Of a stretch of 64,000 bases of DNA, positions 1-9,699 are shown piece by piece. The DNA is from Pseudoalteromonas rubra (GTDB taxonomy: Bacteria > Pseudomonadota > Gammaproteobacteria > Enterobacterales > Alteromonadaceae). The stretch's first letter is position 1. Each line of letters starts with the position of its first letter. A model generated the notes under the pieces. That model saw only the letters and a list, made by a program, of their open reading frames with translations. It searched no databases and had not been told where the DNA came from. Made by a program: the position numbers and the translations under genes. The stretch spans positions 1,234,797 to 1,298,796 of the forward strand of contig NZ_AHCD03000035.1 in NCBI RefSeq assembly GCF_000238295.3, written 5' to 3'.

Positions 1-293
1 ACAGGTGTCACTATCTCGCTCTTATCAACAGCCAGCTCTTTATACCGCGAATAGATACACTCTAACCACAAGATCTGCACATGAGCACATTACTTTTTTG
101 GATTGCATAGCAAAACTATCCAGACACATGTGGTGTTGTGCATTTTATGACAAACAATAAGGTAGCACCGAAAACCATCCGCCCATAGATGGTAACCGGT
201 GTCATGAAAGCGATGCCATTGTATTAGAGCATCGTAGTGAAAAGGAGGACATTAGACCGCACCGGGCCAACTTATCCTAAAATCGGTCTCAAT
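1..293. other. Non-coding start of window
   Basis: I find no convincing gene here. The only open frames are a handful of codons, and nothing resembles a tRNA or a mobile element. The stretch lies 3' of sixA (minus strand), so it may hold the tail of a transcription unit from outside the window. No T-tailed hairpin was recognised. Confidence 0.4.
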
Positions 294-761
294 TCAGGTA
301 GCAGGTGTGGCGAGCTTGACCAATTCGCTTTTCAGCGTCTCAGGGTCATACTGGATCACCGCCACGGCAGCCGTTGCAAAGATCGGCATTTCACCCGGCA
401 CCAATTGATCAACTAAATAACTGACTATCGGCATATGCGCAACAACCAGCCAGGTGTCTAAGGTGTCATGCATACTGATTAAGGTTTCGAGATAATCGAT
501 AGCAACAGCAGCATTGCCACTGGGCACAATATCCTGGCATGTCTCTTCGAATGATACAGGGTTGCTTTGCAGGACAGCCTGAGCCGTTTGTTGCGCCCTG
601 ATATAGGGGCTCACTAGGACAGCCTGTGGCGGATAATGTTCAGCTAACCATTGACCCATTTCAGCAGCCTGAGCGTGCCCGCGTGAAGTCAATATTCTGG
701 CCGCATCGTTGGCCTGCATAGGGCCCGCTTCGCCATGGCGCATGATCAGAATTGTTTTCAT
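294..761 (-). CDS. sixA: Phosphohistidine phosphatase SixA
   Basis: A 155-residue histidine-phosphatase-superfamily protein. The N-terminus carries the RHG catalytic motif (Arg8-His9-Gly10), followed by the SPYIRAQQTA segment typical of SixA and a later 'VVAHMP' segment carrying the second catalytic histidine. Family knowledge: SixA removes phosphate from phosphohistidine in phosphotransfer proteins (ArcB HPt and the PTS-Ntr protein NPr in E. coli) and acts in the cytoplasm. Length matches the roughly 160-residue E. coli protein. It is divergent from the M16 protease gene across a gap of about 210 bp and appears monocistronic. The specific substrate in this organism is unknown. Confidence 0.9.
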   Translation of the reverse strand: MKTILIMRHGEAGPMQANDAARILTSRGHAQAAEMGQWLAEHYPPQAVLVSPYIRAQQTAQAVLQSNPVSFEETCQDIVPSGNAAVAIDYLETLISMHDTLDTWLVVAHMPIVSYLVDQLVPGEMPIFATAAVAVIQYDPETLKSELVKLATPAT

Positions 762-972
762 AGCACTCCGAAAGTTGGCAAGAAAATTAGAAGCAAGCAG
801 TAGCTATTGCCCCAAATTGTCCGCTATATTAAAACAAAAGCACCTAAACCTTAAGTTTAAATACAGGCTAATTCAGAGGTGACCGGCTATCGCAACCGTC
901 CTGATGGGCGCTTGCCAGCAGTAGCCCGGAAACAGCAGCCACGTCTCTAACTAATATATCGGCGGCACACAA

Positions 973-3660
973 TTGAAACTGAGTAATAATGATAAAAGAA
1001 ATTATCGTCACCTGACACTGGACAATGGTCTAAAAGTGCTTCTTGTCGAAGATACATCAAGTAATAAGGCAGCAGCCTCCCTCGCAATTAACGTCGGCCA
1101 TTTTGATGATCCGCAAAGCCGGCAGGGCATGGCACACTTTGTTGAACATATGTTGTTTCTCGGTACTCAGAGTTTCCCTGTGCGCGGCGAATTTTCTCAG
1201 TTTGTTAGTCACGCCGGTGGACAAAGTAATGCCTGGACAGGCACCGAACACAGTTGCTACTTTTTTGATTGTCGTGCGGCACTGTTTGCTGAGGCGTTGC
1301 AACGATTCAGTGAATTCTTCTATGCACCGCTGTTTAGTGAAGAGGCATTACAGGATGAACGCAACGCCATTGACTCAGAATTTAATCTGAAGGTCAAAGA
1401 TGATAACCGCAGAATCATTCAGGTGCACAAAGAAACCGTCAATCCGGCCCACCCTTTTGCCAAATTTTCTGTTGGTAACCACAACACGCTGGCCGATCAC
1501 AGTGGTGATTTTAAACAAGAAATTGAAGCCTTTTTTGCCGCTCATTATCAGGCACAATGGATGACACTCGTACTGGCCGGGCCACACCCTTTAGATGAGC
1601 TGGCCGAGCTAGCACGTCGCAACTTTACCCCTGTAACCGGTCATGACATCCCAAAACCGGCCATTCAAGTGCCCTTATACCGCCAACAGGACCTGGGACT
1701 ATTACTCCACATTGAACCGCGCAAACACATGCAAAAGCTGATTGTCAGCTTTGCTATGCCCGACGTAGAGCGACTGTATAAGTTCAAAAGCCTGAGCTTT
1801 CTGGCACACCTATTGGGTTATGAAGGTGACGGCTCACTCTATGCAATTTTAAAGAAAAATGGTTGGATCAACGCCCTGTCCGCAGGCGGTGGCGCAGACG
1901 GCAGCAATTTTAAAGACTTTAATATCAGTTTCGCGTTGACTGACGAGGGCATTGAGTACTACGAAGATATCGTAGAAATGCTGTTCGAGTATATCAGCCT
2001 GATCCGCGAACAGATTGCCGCTTTACCTGCACTCTACGAAGACAAAAAGCGCTTGCTTGAGCTGGCATTTGAAAATCAGGAACCCAGCAAACTACTCGAC
2101 TGGGTTAGCGCGCTGAGCATCAATATGCACCATTACGACGACGAAGACACTTTATATGGTGACTACTGTATGAGTGCTTTCAATCATGCACTGCATGAAG
2201 AGCTCATGGAGCTGTTATCGCCGCATAACATGCGCCTGATCCTGATCCACCCCGATATTACCTGCGAGAACGATGCTACCCGCAAGGTAGCACAATGGTA
2301 CAATACGCCCTACCAGGTAGAGCGTATCAACACCGAGTGGTTACAAACGCTTGAACACATTACCACCCCTCTGCCTGAAATGCGCTTGCCTGCTGCGAAC
2401 CCATACCTGGCGTTTGAAAACCGCCTGTATGACATAGAGCCTGGGCGTAAAACCCCCACCCTGCTCACAGACAGGCCTGGATTTGCCTTTTGGTTCAAAC
2501 AAGATACGCGCTTTCGGGTTACCAAAGGCCATTTTTATTTAGAGATAGATTCCCGTTGTTCGGTCGAAAACCATAAGAGCATGGCCATGACCAGGCTGTT
2601 TGCCGATTTGTTTATGGACAGTGTCGCAGAACAATTTTATGCTGCAGAACTGGCCGGATTGAGCTATCACCTCAGCTCCCATCAGGGTGGTTTGACCTTA
2701 CAAACCGCAGGTCTGTCTGCCAGCCAGCTCAAACTGGTGCTGCAACTGGTCGAAGCCCTGCTTAAACAACCAATCAGCGCCACCCGCTTTGCGGAATACA
2801 AAAAACAACTGATCCGGCACTGGAAAAACCACAATAAGAGTAAACCGGTCAGCGAGTTGTTCAGTTTATTGGGGGCCCACCTGATGCCCTGGAACCCAAC
2901 ACCAGAGCAACTGGCCAAAGCGCTCAAAAATATCAGCTTCAATGAGTTTTGCCTGTTTCGGGATAACTTTTTTAAAGAAATCCACATTAAGGCCTTTATG
3001 CACGGTAACTGGCAACTGGATCATGCGCTCGATATGCAAAAGCAACTGCATGCCCTGTTTGCCTACAGCGAAATTCTGGACGACCTGAAAAAACCACTCA
3101 ACCTGGTCACGTCAAATCAACAAGTGCAAATTGAAAAATCCGGTGCCGAACATGCTTTTGTTGAATACATTCAAGCACCAACTAGCAGCGTGGACGATAA
3201 AGTCAAAGTGATGGCTTTCAACCAGCTAGTCAGTCAGGATTACTTTGAGTCTTTGCGCACACAGCAACAGCTTGGCTATTTGGTAGGTGCTGGCTATGCG
3301 CCCTTCAATACCCGCGCTGGTATCGCATTTTATGTACAGTCATCCGGTTATGACAGCGCCACTTTGCTACAACGTCATCACCAATACCTGGCTGATTTAA
3401 TTGTCCAGCTGGATAGCTATGAGGCTACCCAATGGACACAAGTCAAAGCAGCATTGCATTCCCAAATTGCAGAAAAGGACAAAAACCTGAGGTTGCGCTC
3501 TCAACGATTGTGGATAGCCATCGGCACTGACGATCACGCCTTTTCAATGCAGGAAAAACTCATTGCAGCACTTGAGGCGCTCACGTTTGATGACCTGAAA
3601 CAGTATATAGTTAAGCTGATTTCTGAAGACTTTGCGAAAGTTACGCTCAGGTGTAATTAG
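973..3660 (+). CDS. M16 (insulinase/pitrilysin) family zinc metalloprotease
   Basis: An 895-residue protein of the insulinase/protease III type. The inverted zinc motif HFVEH is at residues 55-59 and the third ligand Glu136 follows at the canonical distance (in 'IDSEF'). The four-domain M16 clamshell is implied by length: the active half is N-terminal and the C-terminal half is inactive. There is no obvious signal peptide, unlike E. coli PtrA (about 960 aa, periplasmic), so it may be cytoplasmic. It starts at a TTG; no ATG in frame fits better, because the conserved N-terminal strand begins only about 12 residues later. The gene stands alone between sixA and a c-di-GMP protein. Substrate is inferred only as peptides. 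Confidence 0.88.
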   Translation: MKLSNNDKRNYRHLTLDNGLKVLLVEDTSSNKAAASLAINVGHFDDPQSRQGMAHFVEHMLFLGTQSFPVRGEFSQFVSHAGGQSNAWTGTEHSCYFFDCRAALFAEALQRFSEFFYAPLFSEEALQDERNAIDSEFNLKVKDDNRRIIQVHKETVNPAHPFAKFSVGNHNTLADHSGDFKQEIEAFFAAHYQAQWMTLVLAGPHPLDELAELARRNFTPVTGHDIPKPAIQVPLYRQQDLGLLLHIEPRKHMQKLIVSFAMPDVERLYKFKSLSFLAHLLGYEGDGSLYAILKKNGWINALSAGGGADGSNFKDFNISFALTDEGIEYYEDIVEMLFEYISLIREQIAALPALYEDKKRLLELAFENQEPSKLLDWVSALSINMHHYDDEDTLYGDYCMSAFNHALHEELMELLSPHNMRLILIHPDITCENDATRKVAQWYNTPYQVERINTEWLQTLEHITTPLPEMRLPAANPYLAFENRLYDIEPGRKTPTLLTDRPGFAFWFKQDTRFRVTKGHFYLEIDSRCSVENHKSMAMTRLFADLFMDSVAEQFYAAELAGLSYHLSSHQGGLTLQTAGLSASQLKLVLQLVEALLKQPISATRFAEYKKQLIRHWKNHNKSKPVSELFSLLGAHLMPWNPTPEQLAKALKNISFNEFCLFRDNFFKEIHIKAFMHGNWQLDHALDMQKQLHALFAYSEILDDLKKPLNLVTSNQQVQIEKSGAEHAFVEYIQAPTSSVDDKVKVMAFNQLVSQDYFESLRTQQQLGYLVGAGYAPFNTRAGIAFYVQSSGYDSATLLQRHHQYLADLIVQLDSYEATQWTQVKAALHSQIAEKDKNLRLRSQRLWIAIGTDDHAFSMQEKLIAALEALTFDDLKQYIVKLISEDFAKVTLRCN

Positions 3661-3900
3661 CCCCCGATATTTCAGTGGCGCATCTGTGCCAATGCGCACC
3701 ACTAAACAAAACATTAGCAGCGATAAAGTGATACACACTCCATCAGTTCGACATTTAAATGTCACAATGACCGTCTCAATGCGCAAAATACACGCAGATG
3801 TACCTTTTAGGTCCGAAATTAGGGATTTTTTCTGACTTTCTTTTTGACTCTGCCTGGGGCATAGATTAGATTAGCAAATGTAATTGAATCTTTAAGCCTT

Positions 3901-6141
3901 ATGACGAAAACAACAATTATAAAAACAATTACATCTGTTTTGTTGCTTCTGGCCTGGCCGACAATGAGTGCGCCCCTGCCAACAGGCATTATGCAAAATC
4001 ATTCTTCGACACTGCTCGCTTTGGTGGGCTTTGTCACAGCCGCCACTTTGCTCTACCTGGTCATCTTAAACCGCCGAACAAAACACTCTCTGAGAGCACT
4101 CAGACATTCAGAGCAACGCCTCAAAAGTACCGTAGAAGGCAGTGGAGACACACTTTGGGACTGGAATATCCGCAGTGGTGAAATCACTCGTATTAACGAT
4201 AAGTTCATGCTGGATACAACACCAGGCACCCACCTGATCCCCAACGCCAGCCAGATACACCCTCAGGATCTCCCGCTGGTAGAAAAGCAACTGAAACTCC
4301 ACTTTGCAGAGAAAACGGCCTTTTTTGAAGCCACTTACCGGGTCAAAAACAGCCTGGAGCAGTATCACTGGGTGCTGGACAAAGGCAAAATTATAGAAAA
4401 AGATGACAATCTCAATCCACTGAGGATGACAGGCACAATTCGCGATATTAACCACCTTAAAAGTACCGAAGAGCGCCTGAACCTGTTTGCTAAATGTGTC
4501 GAATCTCTGACCGATGCCATTGCAATCTACGATCATACCTTCCGTCTGGTTGACCTGAATCCGAGCTATATTCGAATCTTTGGTGGTGTGCGTGAACAAT
4601 ATATCAATACCGAGTTCAAGCTCCCGGGCTATGATGGCCAGTTCATCAATCAAATCAAAGCCGCTTTGAGAAAGAGCGAGCACTGGCAGGAAGAGCTGAA
4701 ACTCTACGACCAGACGGGCACTATGCTGCCAATCGAAATTTCCATTGACGAGATTAAAAATAACCATGGCCACATTACCAATTACGTGGTGGTATTCTCT
4801 GATCTGACCGAACGCAAAAAAGCAGAGTCACAACTGCACAACTTGTCAAATCGAGACCGCACTACGGGCCTGCCTAATCGAAATCTCTTCTTTACCAATC
4901 TGAAAAAGCTCGTCGACCAAAAGCGCGATCACGCTTTGCTGGTCTTTGACCTCGATAACTTTAAGAAAATTAATGACTCTCTTGGCCACCAGCTGGGAGA
5001 CAGCCTGCTTGCTAAGCTCGCCATGCGCCTCAACAAACTGTGCCGTCAGCAAGATACATTTTACCGTCTGGGTGGCGATGAGTTTGCCCTGGTGATGTCG
5101 GGCACAAACGACATTCACACCATCAGTAAAGCCGCTAAACAGTTTCTGGCGGTCATTGCAACGCCGTTTAAAATGGCCAACCATGAGCTGGTGATCACCT
5201 CATCCGTGGGCATTGTACTATTCCCTGAAGATGGCAGCACGCCGGAGATTTTGCTGAAAAATGCGGACACGGCCATGTATCATGCCAAACAAAAAGGCAA
5301 CCACTACCTGTTCTTCAATGACTCGATGAATGAACAAGCGGTTAAGCGTCTGCAAATTGAAAACCTGATGCGTTTTGGCTTAAAGGAAGATCACTTTGTC
5401 GTTTACTATCAGCCCAAAATGGACATTGCCAGTGGCGCATTGGTTGGTATGGAAGCCCTGGTCCGCTTCATCACACCGAAAAAAGGCGTGATCAGCCCGG
5501 GCTTGTTTATTCCCATCGCAGAAGAAACAGGTCAGATTGTTGAAATCGGTGAAGTGGTACTGGACAAAGCCTGTAAAGACGTCAAACGCTGGGTTGATAT
5601 GGGACTATTTAATGGCCGGGTTGCCGTTAACCTGTCTGCCCGACAGTTCAGTTTACCGGACCTTACCGCTCGTATAGACCTCATCTTGCAAAAGAATCAA
5701 CTTCCTTCTTATTTTCTCGAGCTGGAAATTACAGAAGGCACTGTTATGGATGATCCACAAGAAGCAATTTCAATTATGCGCTCTTTGAGCTCTCGCGGGA
5801 TCCATCTGGCTATGGATGATTTTGGTACCGGCTACTCCTCACTCGCTTACCTGAAACAGTTTCCACTGAATACCCTCAAGGTAGACAAAGCATTTGTGGA
5901 CGATATGAATACAGAGCGTGGCTGTAACATGGTGGATTCCATCGTTACGATTGCACATAACCTGGGTCTGCATGTTGTCGCTGAAGGCGTCGAGCAGGAA
6001 CAACAGCTGCATCAGTTACAGCGTCTGAACTGCCAGACCATTCAGGGCTATTACTACGCAAAGCCGCTCTCAGCCGAAGAGTTCGAGCAATTCCTGCATG
6101 CACAGCAGTCTGACAAGCCCACACTACAGCTGGTAAACTAG
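3901..6141 (+). CDS. Membrane PAS-PAS-GGDEF-EAL cyclic-di-GMP protein
   Basis: A 746-residue bifunctional-type c-di-GMP protein. Two hydrophobic segments (about 7-24 and 38-57) anchor it in the inner membrane, followed by two PAS-like domains (about 70-185 and 195-305). The diguanylate cyclase domain has an intact GGDEF at 391-395 and a product-inhibition RxxD site at 382-385. The EAL domain has MEALVRF starting at residue 517, DDFGTGYSSL and EGVE motifs, so both catalytic sites look competent. Whether it nets synthesis or breakdown of c-di-GMP cannot be told from sequence. The PAS domains suggest it responds to a small ligand or redox signal. Monocistronic; no clear terminator was seen. Confidence 0.93.
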   Translation: MTKTTIIKTITSVLLLLAWPTMSAPLPTGIMQNHSSTLLALVGFVTAATLLYLVILNRRTKHSLRALRHSEQRLKSTVEGSGDTLWDWNIRSGEITRINDKFMLDTTPGTHLIPNASQIHPQDLPLVEKQLKLHFAEKTAFFEATYRVKNSLEQYHWVLDKGKIIEKDDNLNPLRMTGTIRDINHLKSTEERLNLFAKCVESLTDAIAIYDHTFRLVDLNPSYIRIFGGVREQYINTEFKLPGYDGQFINQIKAALRKSEHWQEELKLYDQTGTMLPIEISIDEIKNNHGHITNYVVVFSDLTERKKAESQLHNLSNRDRTTGLPNRNLFFTNLKKLVDQKRDHALLVFDLDNFKKINDSLGHQLGDSLLAKLAMRLNKLCRQQDTFYRLGGDEFALVMSGTNDIHTISKAAKQFLAVIATPFKMANHELVITSSVGIVLFPEDGSTPEILLKNADTAMYHAKQKGNHYLFFNDSMNEQAVKRLQIENLMRFGLKEDHFVVYYQPKMDIASGALVGMEALVRFITPKKGVISPGLFIPIAEETGQIVEIGEVVLDKACKDVKRWVDMGLFNGRVAVNLSARQFSLPDLTARIDLILQKNQLPSYFLELEITEGTVMDDPQEAISIMRSLSSRGIHLAMDDFGTGYSSLAYLKQFPLNTLKVDKAFVDDMNTERGCNMVDSIVTIAHNLGLHVVAEGVEQEQQLHQLQRLNCQTIQGYYYAKPLSAEEFEQFLHAQQSDKPTLQLVN

Positions 6142-6317
6142 CAGCCTTAACGACCCTAAACAGCAATACACACCTATCTGGGCCCGTTAACCCTGACTTA
6201 CTGACACATTTTTCATCCAGACTTGTGGATTTAAAGGCCGCGCAGCTAATTTGCCCTGCATCAGGCACTGTGTGCCTCCTGAGCATGCCAAGGACATGGC
6301 GCATATATGCTGTTTAT

Positions 6318-6572
6318 TCAGGCGCGCAAAATACAATACTGCTGCCCCACCTGTTTGAGCCAGGCAAGCCGGTAGTGCGCACGAAACAGGATCCACACCA
6401 CAGGCCCAGCAAATGCAGCCAACAACACCCAGGAGCGCCGTGTGACGCCCGTACAGCGCAATTCATTAAGCATCAGCAATCCGCCCAGGCACATCAAAAC
6501 AACATACAACACCAACACATCGCCTCCGTATTCGAGATCCAAACGTGAACGCAAGGTCAGACTGGGCGACAC
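6318..6572 (-). CDS. Possible small two-helix membrane protein
   Basis: An 84-residue frame starting at GTG with two well-formed hydrophobic segments (about residues 17-37 and 47-64) separated by a short polar loop containing Arg and Glu. A basic tail follows. The layout resembles phospholipase D N-terminal-like (PLDc_N) small membrane proteins, but this is only a visual resemblance. No good Shine-Dalgarno lies upstream of the GTG. It is convergent with the GGDEF-EAL gene and no competing plus-strand gene overlaps it. It may also be a chance frame. Confidence 0.4.
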   Translation of the reverse strand: MSPSLTLRSRLDLEYGGDVLVLYVVLMCLGGLLMLNELRCTGVTRRSWVLLAAFAGPVVWILFRAHYRLAWLKQVGQQYCILRA

Positions 6573-7306
6573 GTTAAGTAAATGGGTAACTTTTTTCCCG
6601 CGCAGTGTACAATAAGTCTAAAAAGCACGCAAAAACACTTAAATTGTTGCAAAATATTGCATTATTTAATTTAATACGTCCCCAGAAACGATTGGTTTCT
6701 CACTCAGGTACCCGAGACATCGGGCACCTGAAATTGCAAATAACTACTAACTTATTATTTTAACTAGGTATTATTTGCACTGACTTAGAAATAAGCGCAG
6801 CAAAGTGCACCATCAGATCATGGGCCGGTCTGAACACAACTCACTTTCGCTGGCGATCCTGTTTGATTTTCCTACACTTAGGTTAAGCCGAACGGGATTG
6901 AAAGCTTATGCGTGCCAATTTGATTGCACTTTCACCGCATCTGGCGAGGTTCCTGTCTCACCCAGAAGCACGTGAATGTTTAATGAAGTGGGCATTTGTC
7001 ATTTGGTCATGGTGTGGTTAGCAGTCAATGAGCGGGAGGACACTCCTCCTTGAGCAGATTTGAAATTGGAACTGTAAAGATAAATGGACTGGTTAACCTC
7101 TGTGCGTTTTAATACGTATTTTTCTCAGTAGGGTGAAATATACTTATATTGTTGCGCAGCTTAGATAAGGTTATTCAGTTATATTCTTATTTGGTCTTAA
7201 CTGACTGATAATTTTTACTTATTCCCAATTACAGAAATCTCACAAAAGCTGCTAAAATCAGCCCCATGTTGTTTAAATTTAATTTGTTATTTCAAGGACA
7301 CGGGCG
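6573..7306. other. 734-bp gap, AT-rich, no clear gene
   Basis: This long stretch holds no recognisable conserved gene. It contains an inverted repeat at 6705-6730 (11-bp arms with one mismatch, 4-nt loop, no T-tract) and a short frame at 6908-7021 listed separately. A small hairpin GGAG-GACA-CTCC lies near 7035. The right part (7080-7300) is AT-rich and probably carries the promoter of the YjbR-family gene; TAAAAT near 7253 is a possible -10 element. A small RNA cannot be excluded. Confidence 0.4.
6908..7021 (+). CDS. Possible 37-aa small protein or leader peptide
   Basis: An ATG-initiated frame of 37 codons ending in TAG. It encodes an Arg/His-rich first half (HLARFLSHPEAREC) and a hydrophobic tryptophan-containing end (WAFVIWSWCG). 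It is the only plausible small frame in a 734-bp gap. There is no strong Shine-Dalgarno. I do not recognise the peptide; the composition is compatible with a tiny membrane protein, but chance is a real alternative. Confidence 0.2.
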   Translation: MRANLIALSPHLARFLSHPEARECLMKWAFVIWSWCG

Positions 7307-7699
7307 ATGGATCAGAAATTCGTACATGAGTATTTATAGGCTAAGCCTGGGACCTTTATCACAAAACCGTTTGCACAGGACGTGGACGTTTACAAGGTGC
7401 AGCACAAAATGTTTGCCACCTTATATGAAGGGAAAGAGGGTCAATTGGGTGAAAATGGTGAGCCAGTTTGGTGGCTTAACCTAAAATGTGATCCAGATGA
7501 AGCACTGCTGTTACGCGACAAGTACGCTGCAATTGTGCCTGGCTATCACATGAATAAACGATTATGGAACACCATCGTACTTGATGGCAGCATCCCGGAA
7601 GAAGAAATCAAACGCATGATTGATGATTCGTATCAGATTGTGGTTGATAACTTACCCAGCGCGCAACGCGCAGAGCTTGATCGCCTCACTCAGTCTTAG
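7307..7699 (+). pseudogene. YjbR/MmcQ-family gene with in-frame amber at codon 11
   Basis: The frame starts at ATG 7307 with a good Shine-Dalgarno (AAGGA, 8 nt upstream). It reads MDQKFVHEYL, then TAG (7337-7339), then AKPGTF and onward without interruption to 7699. Counting the stop as one residue it would be 130 aa, close to the about 118-aa E. coli YjbR, whose N-terminus has an equivalent 'YCMAKPG' segment. The body is well conserved (H.NK..W.T..LDGS.P). This is a DNA-binding-like double-wing family of unknown role. The break is a single nonsense codon with no frameshift, so it may be a recent mutation, a sequencing error or a suppressed stop. Internal initiation at GTG 7382 would give 105 aa lacking the first helix. 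Confidence 0.75.
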
Positions 7700-7720
7700 A
7701 GTGACCGTCATCATTGGCTT

Positions 7721-7748
7721 CCCTCGCACCAAGTGCGAGGGCCATTTT
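7721..7748 (+). terminator. Intrinsic terminator after the YjbR-family gene
   Basis: A perfect 9-bp GC-rich stem (CCCTCGCAC / GTGCGAGGG) with a 3-nt loop is followed by CCATTTTCT. The T-tract is short but the position, 22 bp after the stop, fits rho-independent termination. Confidence 0.75.
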
Positions 7749-7841
7749 CTCTCTCCTTTTATCAAAACCCCGCCTTTGTCATTCTGATGTCAATTATCCC
7801 TGTTTTAATGACGGTGATTTTCTCAACTTAGAATAAAGACA

Positions 7842-9686
7842 ATGAAAAAAACACTGATCTCTTTAACGCTACTGGGCTTACTCAGTGGCTGCAGCCTGGA
7901 TGGCGACGATGGACAAGCAGGTGAGCAAGGCCTGCAAGGTGAAACAGGCCAGGCGGGCACAGCAGGTGAAAAAGGCGATAAAGGAGACGCTGGCGCACAA
8001 GGTGAAACCGGTGCACAAGGCCCGCAAGGCGAGACAGGCGCGCGCATGACGGGTGATTTGTCTGCACAGCTGGTCGGCCGTGCCGTATTAAACGTGGCAA
8101 GCCCGGAAGGCGCAGCCGAAATCGTCGCTTATCATGCGACCAGTCAGCGTATCTTTGCACTGGACAGCTCCGGAGACAGGCCGCAAATCGCCTTGATTTC
8201 AGCCGCACAACTTGATGCGGATAAGCTCAACAAAGACAACCAGGGTGTAATAACTAACACCAACCTTACCGTTACTGAGACGATTGCTGTCAGCGATGTG
8301 GTTGCCGCTGATGCAAACAGCCTGGCGATTCATGGCGACTTACTCGCCGTTGCAATGGCGCGCGAAACCGGTGAGACCGGATTTGTGCTGGTCTATGATA
8401 TTGCCGCACAAACACCTCAATTACTGAAATCAGTCGAAGTAGGTTACCTGCCTGATATGGTGACCTTTAATCAGGATGGCAGCAAAATTTTGGTGGCCAA
8501 TGAAGGTGAACCAGCAGGCGACTATAGCGTTGACCCGCAAGGCAGTATTGCCATTATAGAGGTCAATAACGGTCAGGTTGCCGCTCAGGCTACTCTGTTA
8601 GGGTTTGAAGCCTTCAATGATCAACAAGCCGAGTTACAGGCCCAGGGCGTCGTCTTCGCCAACCCGACCGGGCGCACCATCAAAGGGCAGGCCATCAATA
8701 CCAGTGTTGCTATGGATCTTGAACCTGAGTACGTTACTGTCAGTAAAGATAACCGCTATGCCTATGTCTCGTTACAAGAGAACAATGCACTGGCTATCGT
8801 TGACCTAAGTGATAACTCACTAACAATAAAGGGCTTGGGTTACAAAGACTGGGGTAAATGGACTTTAGATGCATCCGACAAAGATGGCGGCATCAATCTG
8901 CGTAGCTATCCGGGTTTATACGGCATGTACCAACCGGATACCATCGCCAGCTATCAATGGCAAGGCGCGAACTTCATCGTCACAGCTAACGAAGGGGATG
9001 GACGAGAGTACTTCTTCCCTGCTGCCGATGAAGCCGAGTGTACCGCTAATGGCGGACTAGACTTCGACGAGGACGATGGCTGCCTGGCATATACCGACGA
9101 GATCCGAGCCAAAGATCTGACTCTGGCAGATAACTTTGCGTATATCAATAACGACAACGACGACCTGGGTCGCCTGAAAGTGTCCACAGTGATGGGCGAT
9201 CAGGACAGTGATGGCCAGTATGAGAAACTCTACACTTATGGTGCACGCTCATTCTCTATCTGGGATCAACGTGGTGCCCGGGTGTTTGACTCTGGAGACG
9301 AAATCGTACGTATCACCACCGCGCTACACGGTGAGCAGTTTAACAACGATGAAGACACCAACGAAGGCGATACGCGCTCAGACGCCAAAGGGGCTGAACC
9401 AGAAGCGCTGACATTGGGCCAGATAGGTGAACGTACCTACGCATTTGTCGGACTGGAGCGCATGGGCAGTATTTTGATCTATGATGTCACCAACCCATTC
9501 AATGTCACCTTTACCACTTACCTCATTAACCGAGGTCTGGAAGAAGGGGCTGACATTTCGGGTGATCTGGCACCGGAAGGAATGACCTTTGTAAGTGCCG
9601 AGCACAGCCCAACCAACACCCCATTGCTGATCGTCGGCAATGAAATCTCCGGCAGTATTGCCGTCTGGTCGCTGACTCAGAAGTAA
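7842..9686 (+). CDS. Choice-of-anchor I lipoprotein with collagen-like N-terminal stalk
   Basis: A 614-residue predicted lipoprotein with lipobox LLSGC (Cys17). Immediately after it come about 16 uninterrupted Gly-X-Y triplets (about residues 21-68), many of the form GET, GAQ and GDK. The body resembles the choice-of-anchor I / LVIVD beta-propeller-like family, with repeated 'EPEYVTVSKDNRYAYV'-type blades, 'IVANEG' and 'PEALTLGQIGERTYAFVGLERMG' segments. Related marine proteins are secreted or surface-exposed and some are annotated as phosphatase-like. It is followed by pfkA but separated by 80 bp containing a large inverted repeat, so the two need not be co-regulated. Function unknown; the collagen-like stalk probably projects the domain from the membrane. 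Confidence 0.85.
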   Translation: MKKTLISLTLLGLLSGCSLDGDDGQAGEQGLQGETGQAGTAGEKGDKGDAGAQGETGAQGPQGETGARMTGDLSAQLVGRAVLNVASPEGAAEIVAYHATSQRIFALDSSGDRPQIALISAAQLDADKLNKDNQGVITNTNLTVTETIAVSDVVAADANSLAIHGDLLAVAMARETGETGFVLVYDIAAQTPQLLKSVEVGYLPDMVTFNQDGSKILVANEGEPAGDYSVDPQGSIAIIEVNNGQVAAQATLLGFEAFNDQQAELQAQGVVFANPTGRTIKGQAINTSVAMDLEPEYVTVSKDNRYAYVSLQENNALAIVDLSDNSLTIKGLGYKDWGKWTLDASDKDGGINLRSYPGLYGMYQPDTIASYQWQGANFIVTANEGDGREYFFPAADEAECTANGGLDFDEDDGCLAYTDEIRAKDLTLADNFAYINNDNDDLGRLKVSTVMGDQDSDGQYEKLYTYGARSFSIWDQRGARVFDSGDEIVRITTALHGEQFNNDEDTNEGDTRSDAKGAEPEALTLGQIGERTYAFVGLERMGSILIYDVTNPFNVTFTTYLINRGLEEGADISGDLAPEGMTFVSAEHSPTNTPLLIVGNEISGSIAVWSLTQK

Positions 9687-9699
9687 AGCGCCCTGTCTT

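Noticed and set aside
3632..3835. Short plus-strand frame after the M16 protease
   Set aside because: Overlaps the end of the protease, no ribosome site and no recognisable sequence.
4108..4773. 221-codon minus-strand frame inside the GGDEF-EAL gene
   Set aside because: Lies wholly antisense to a gene with intact PAS, GGDEF and EAL motifs; no domain of its own.
6705..6730. Inverted repeat as an intrinsic terminator
   Set aside because: No T-tract follows on either strand; left as unexplained structure.
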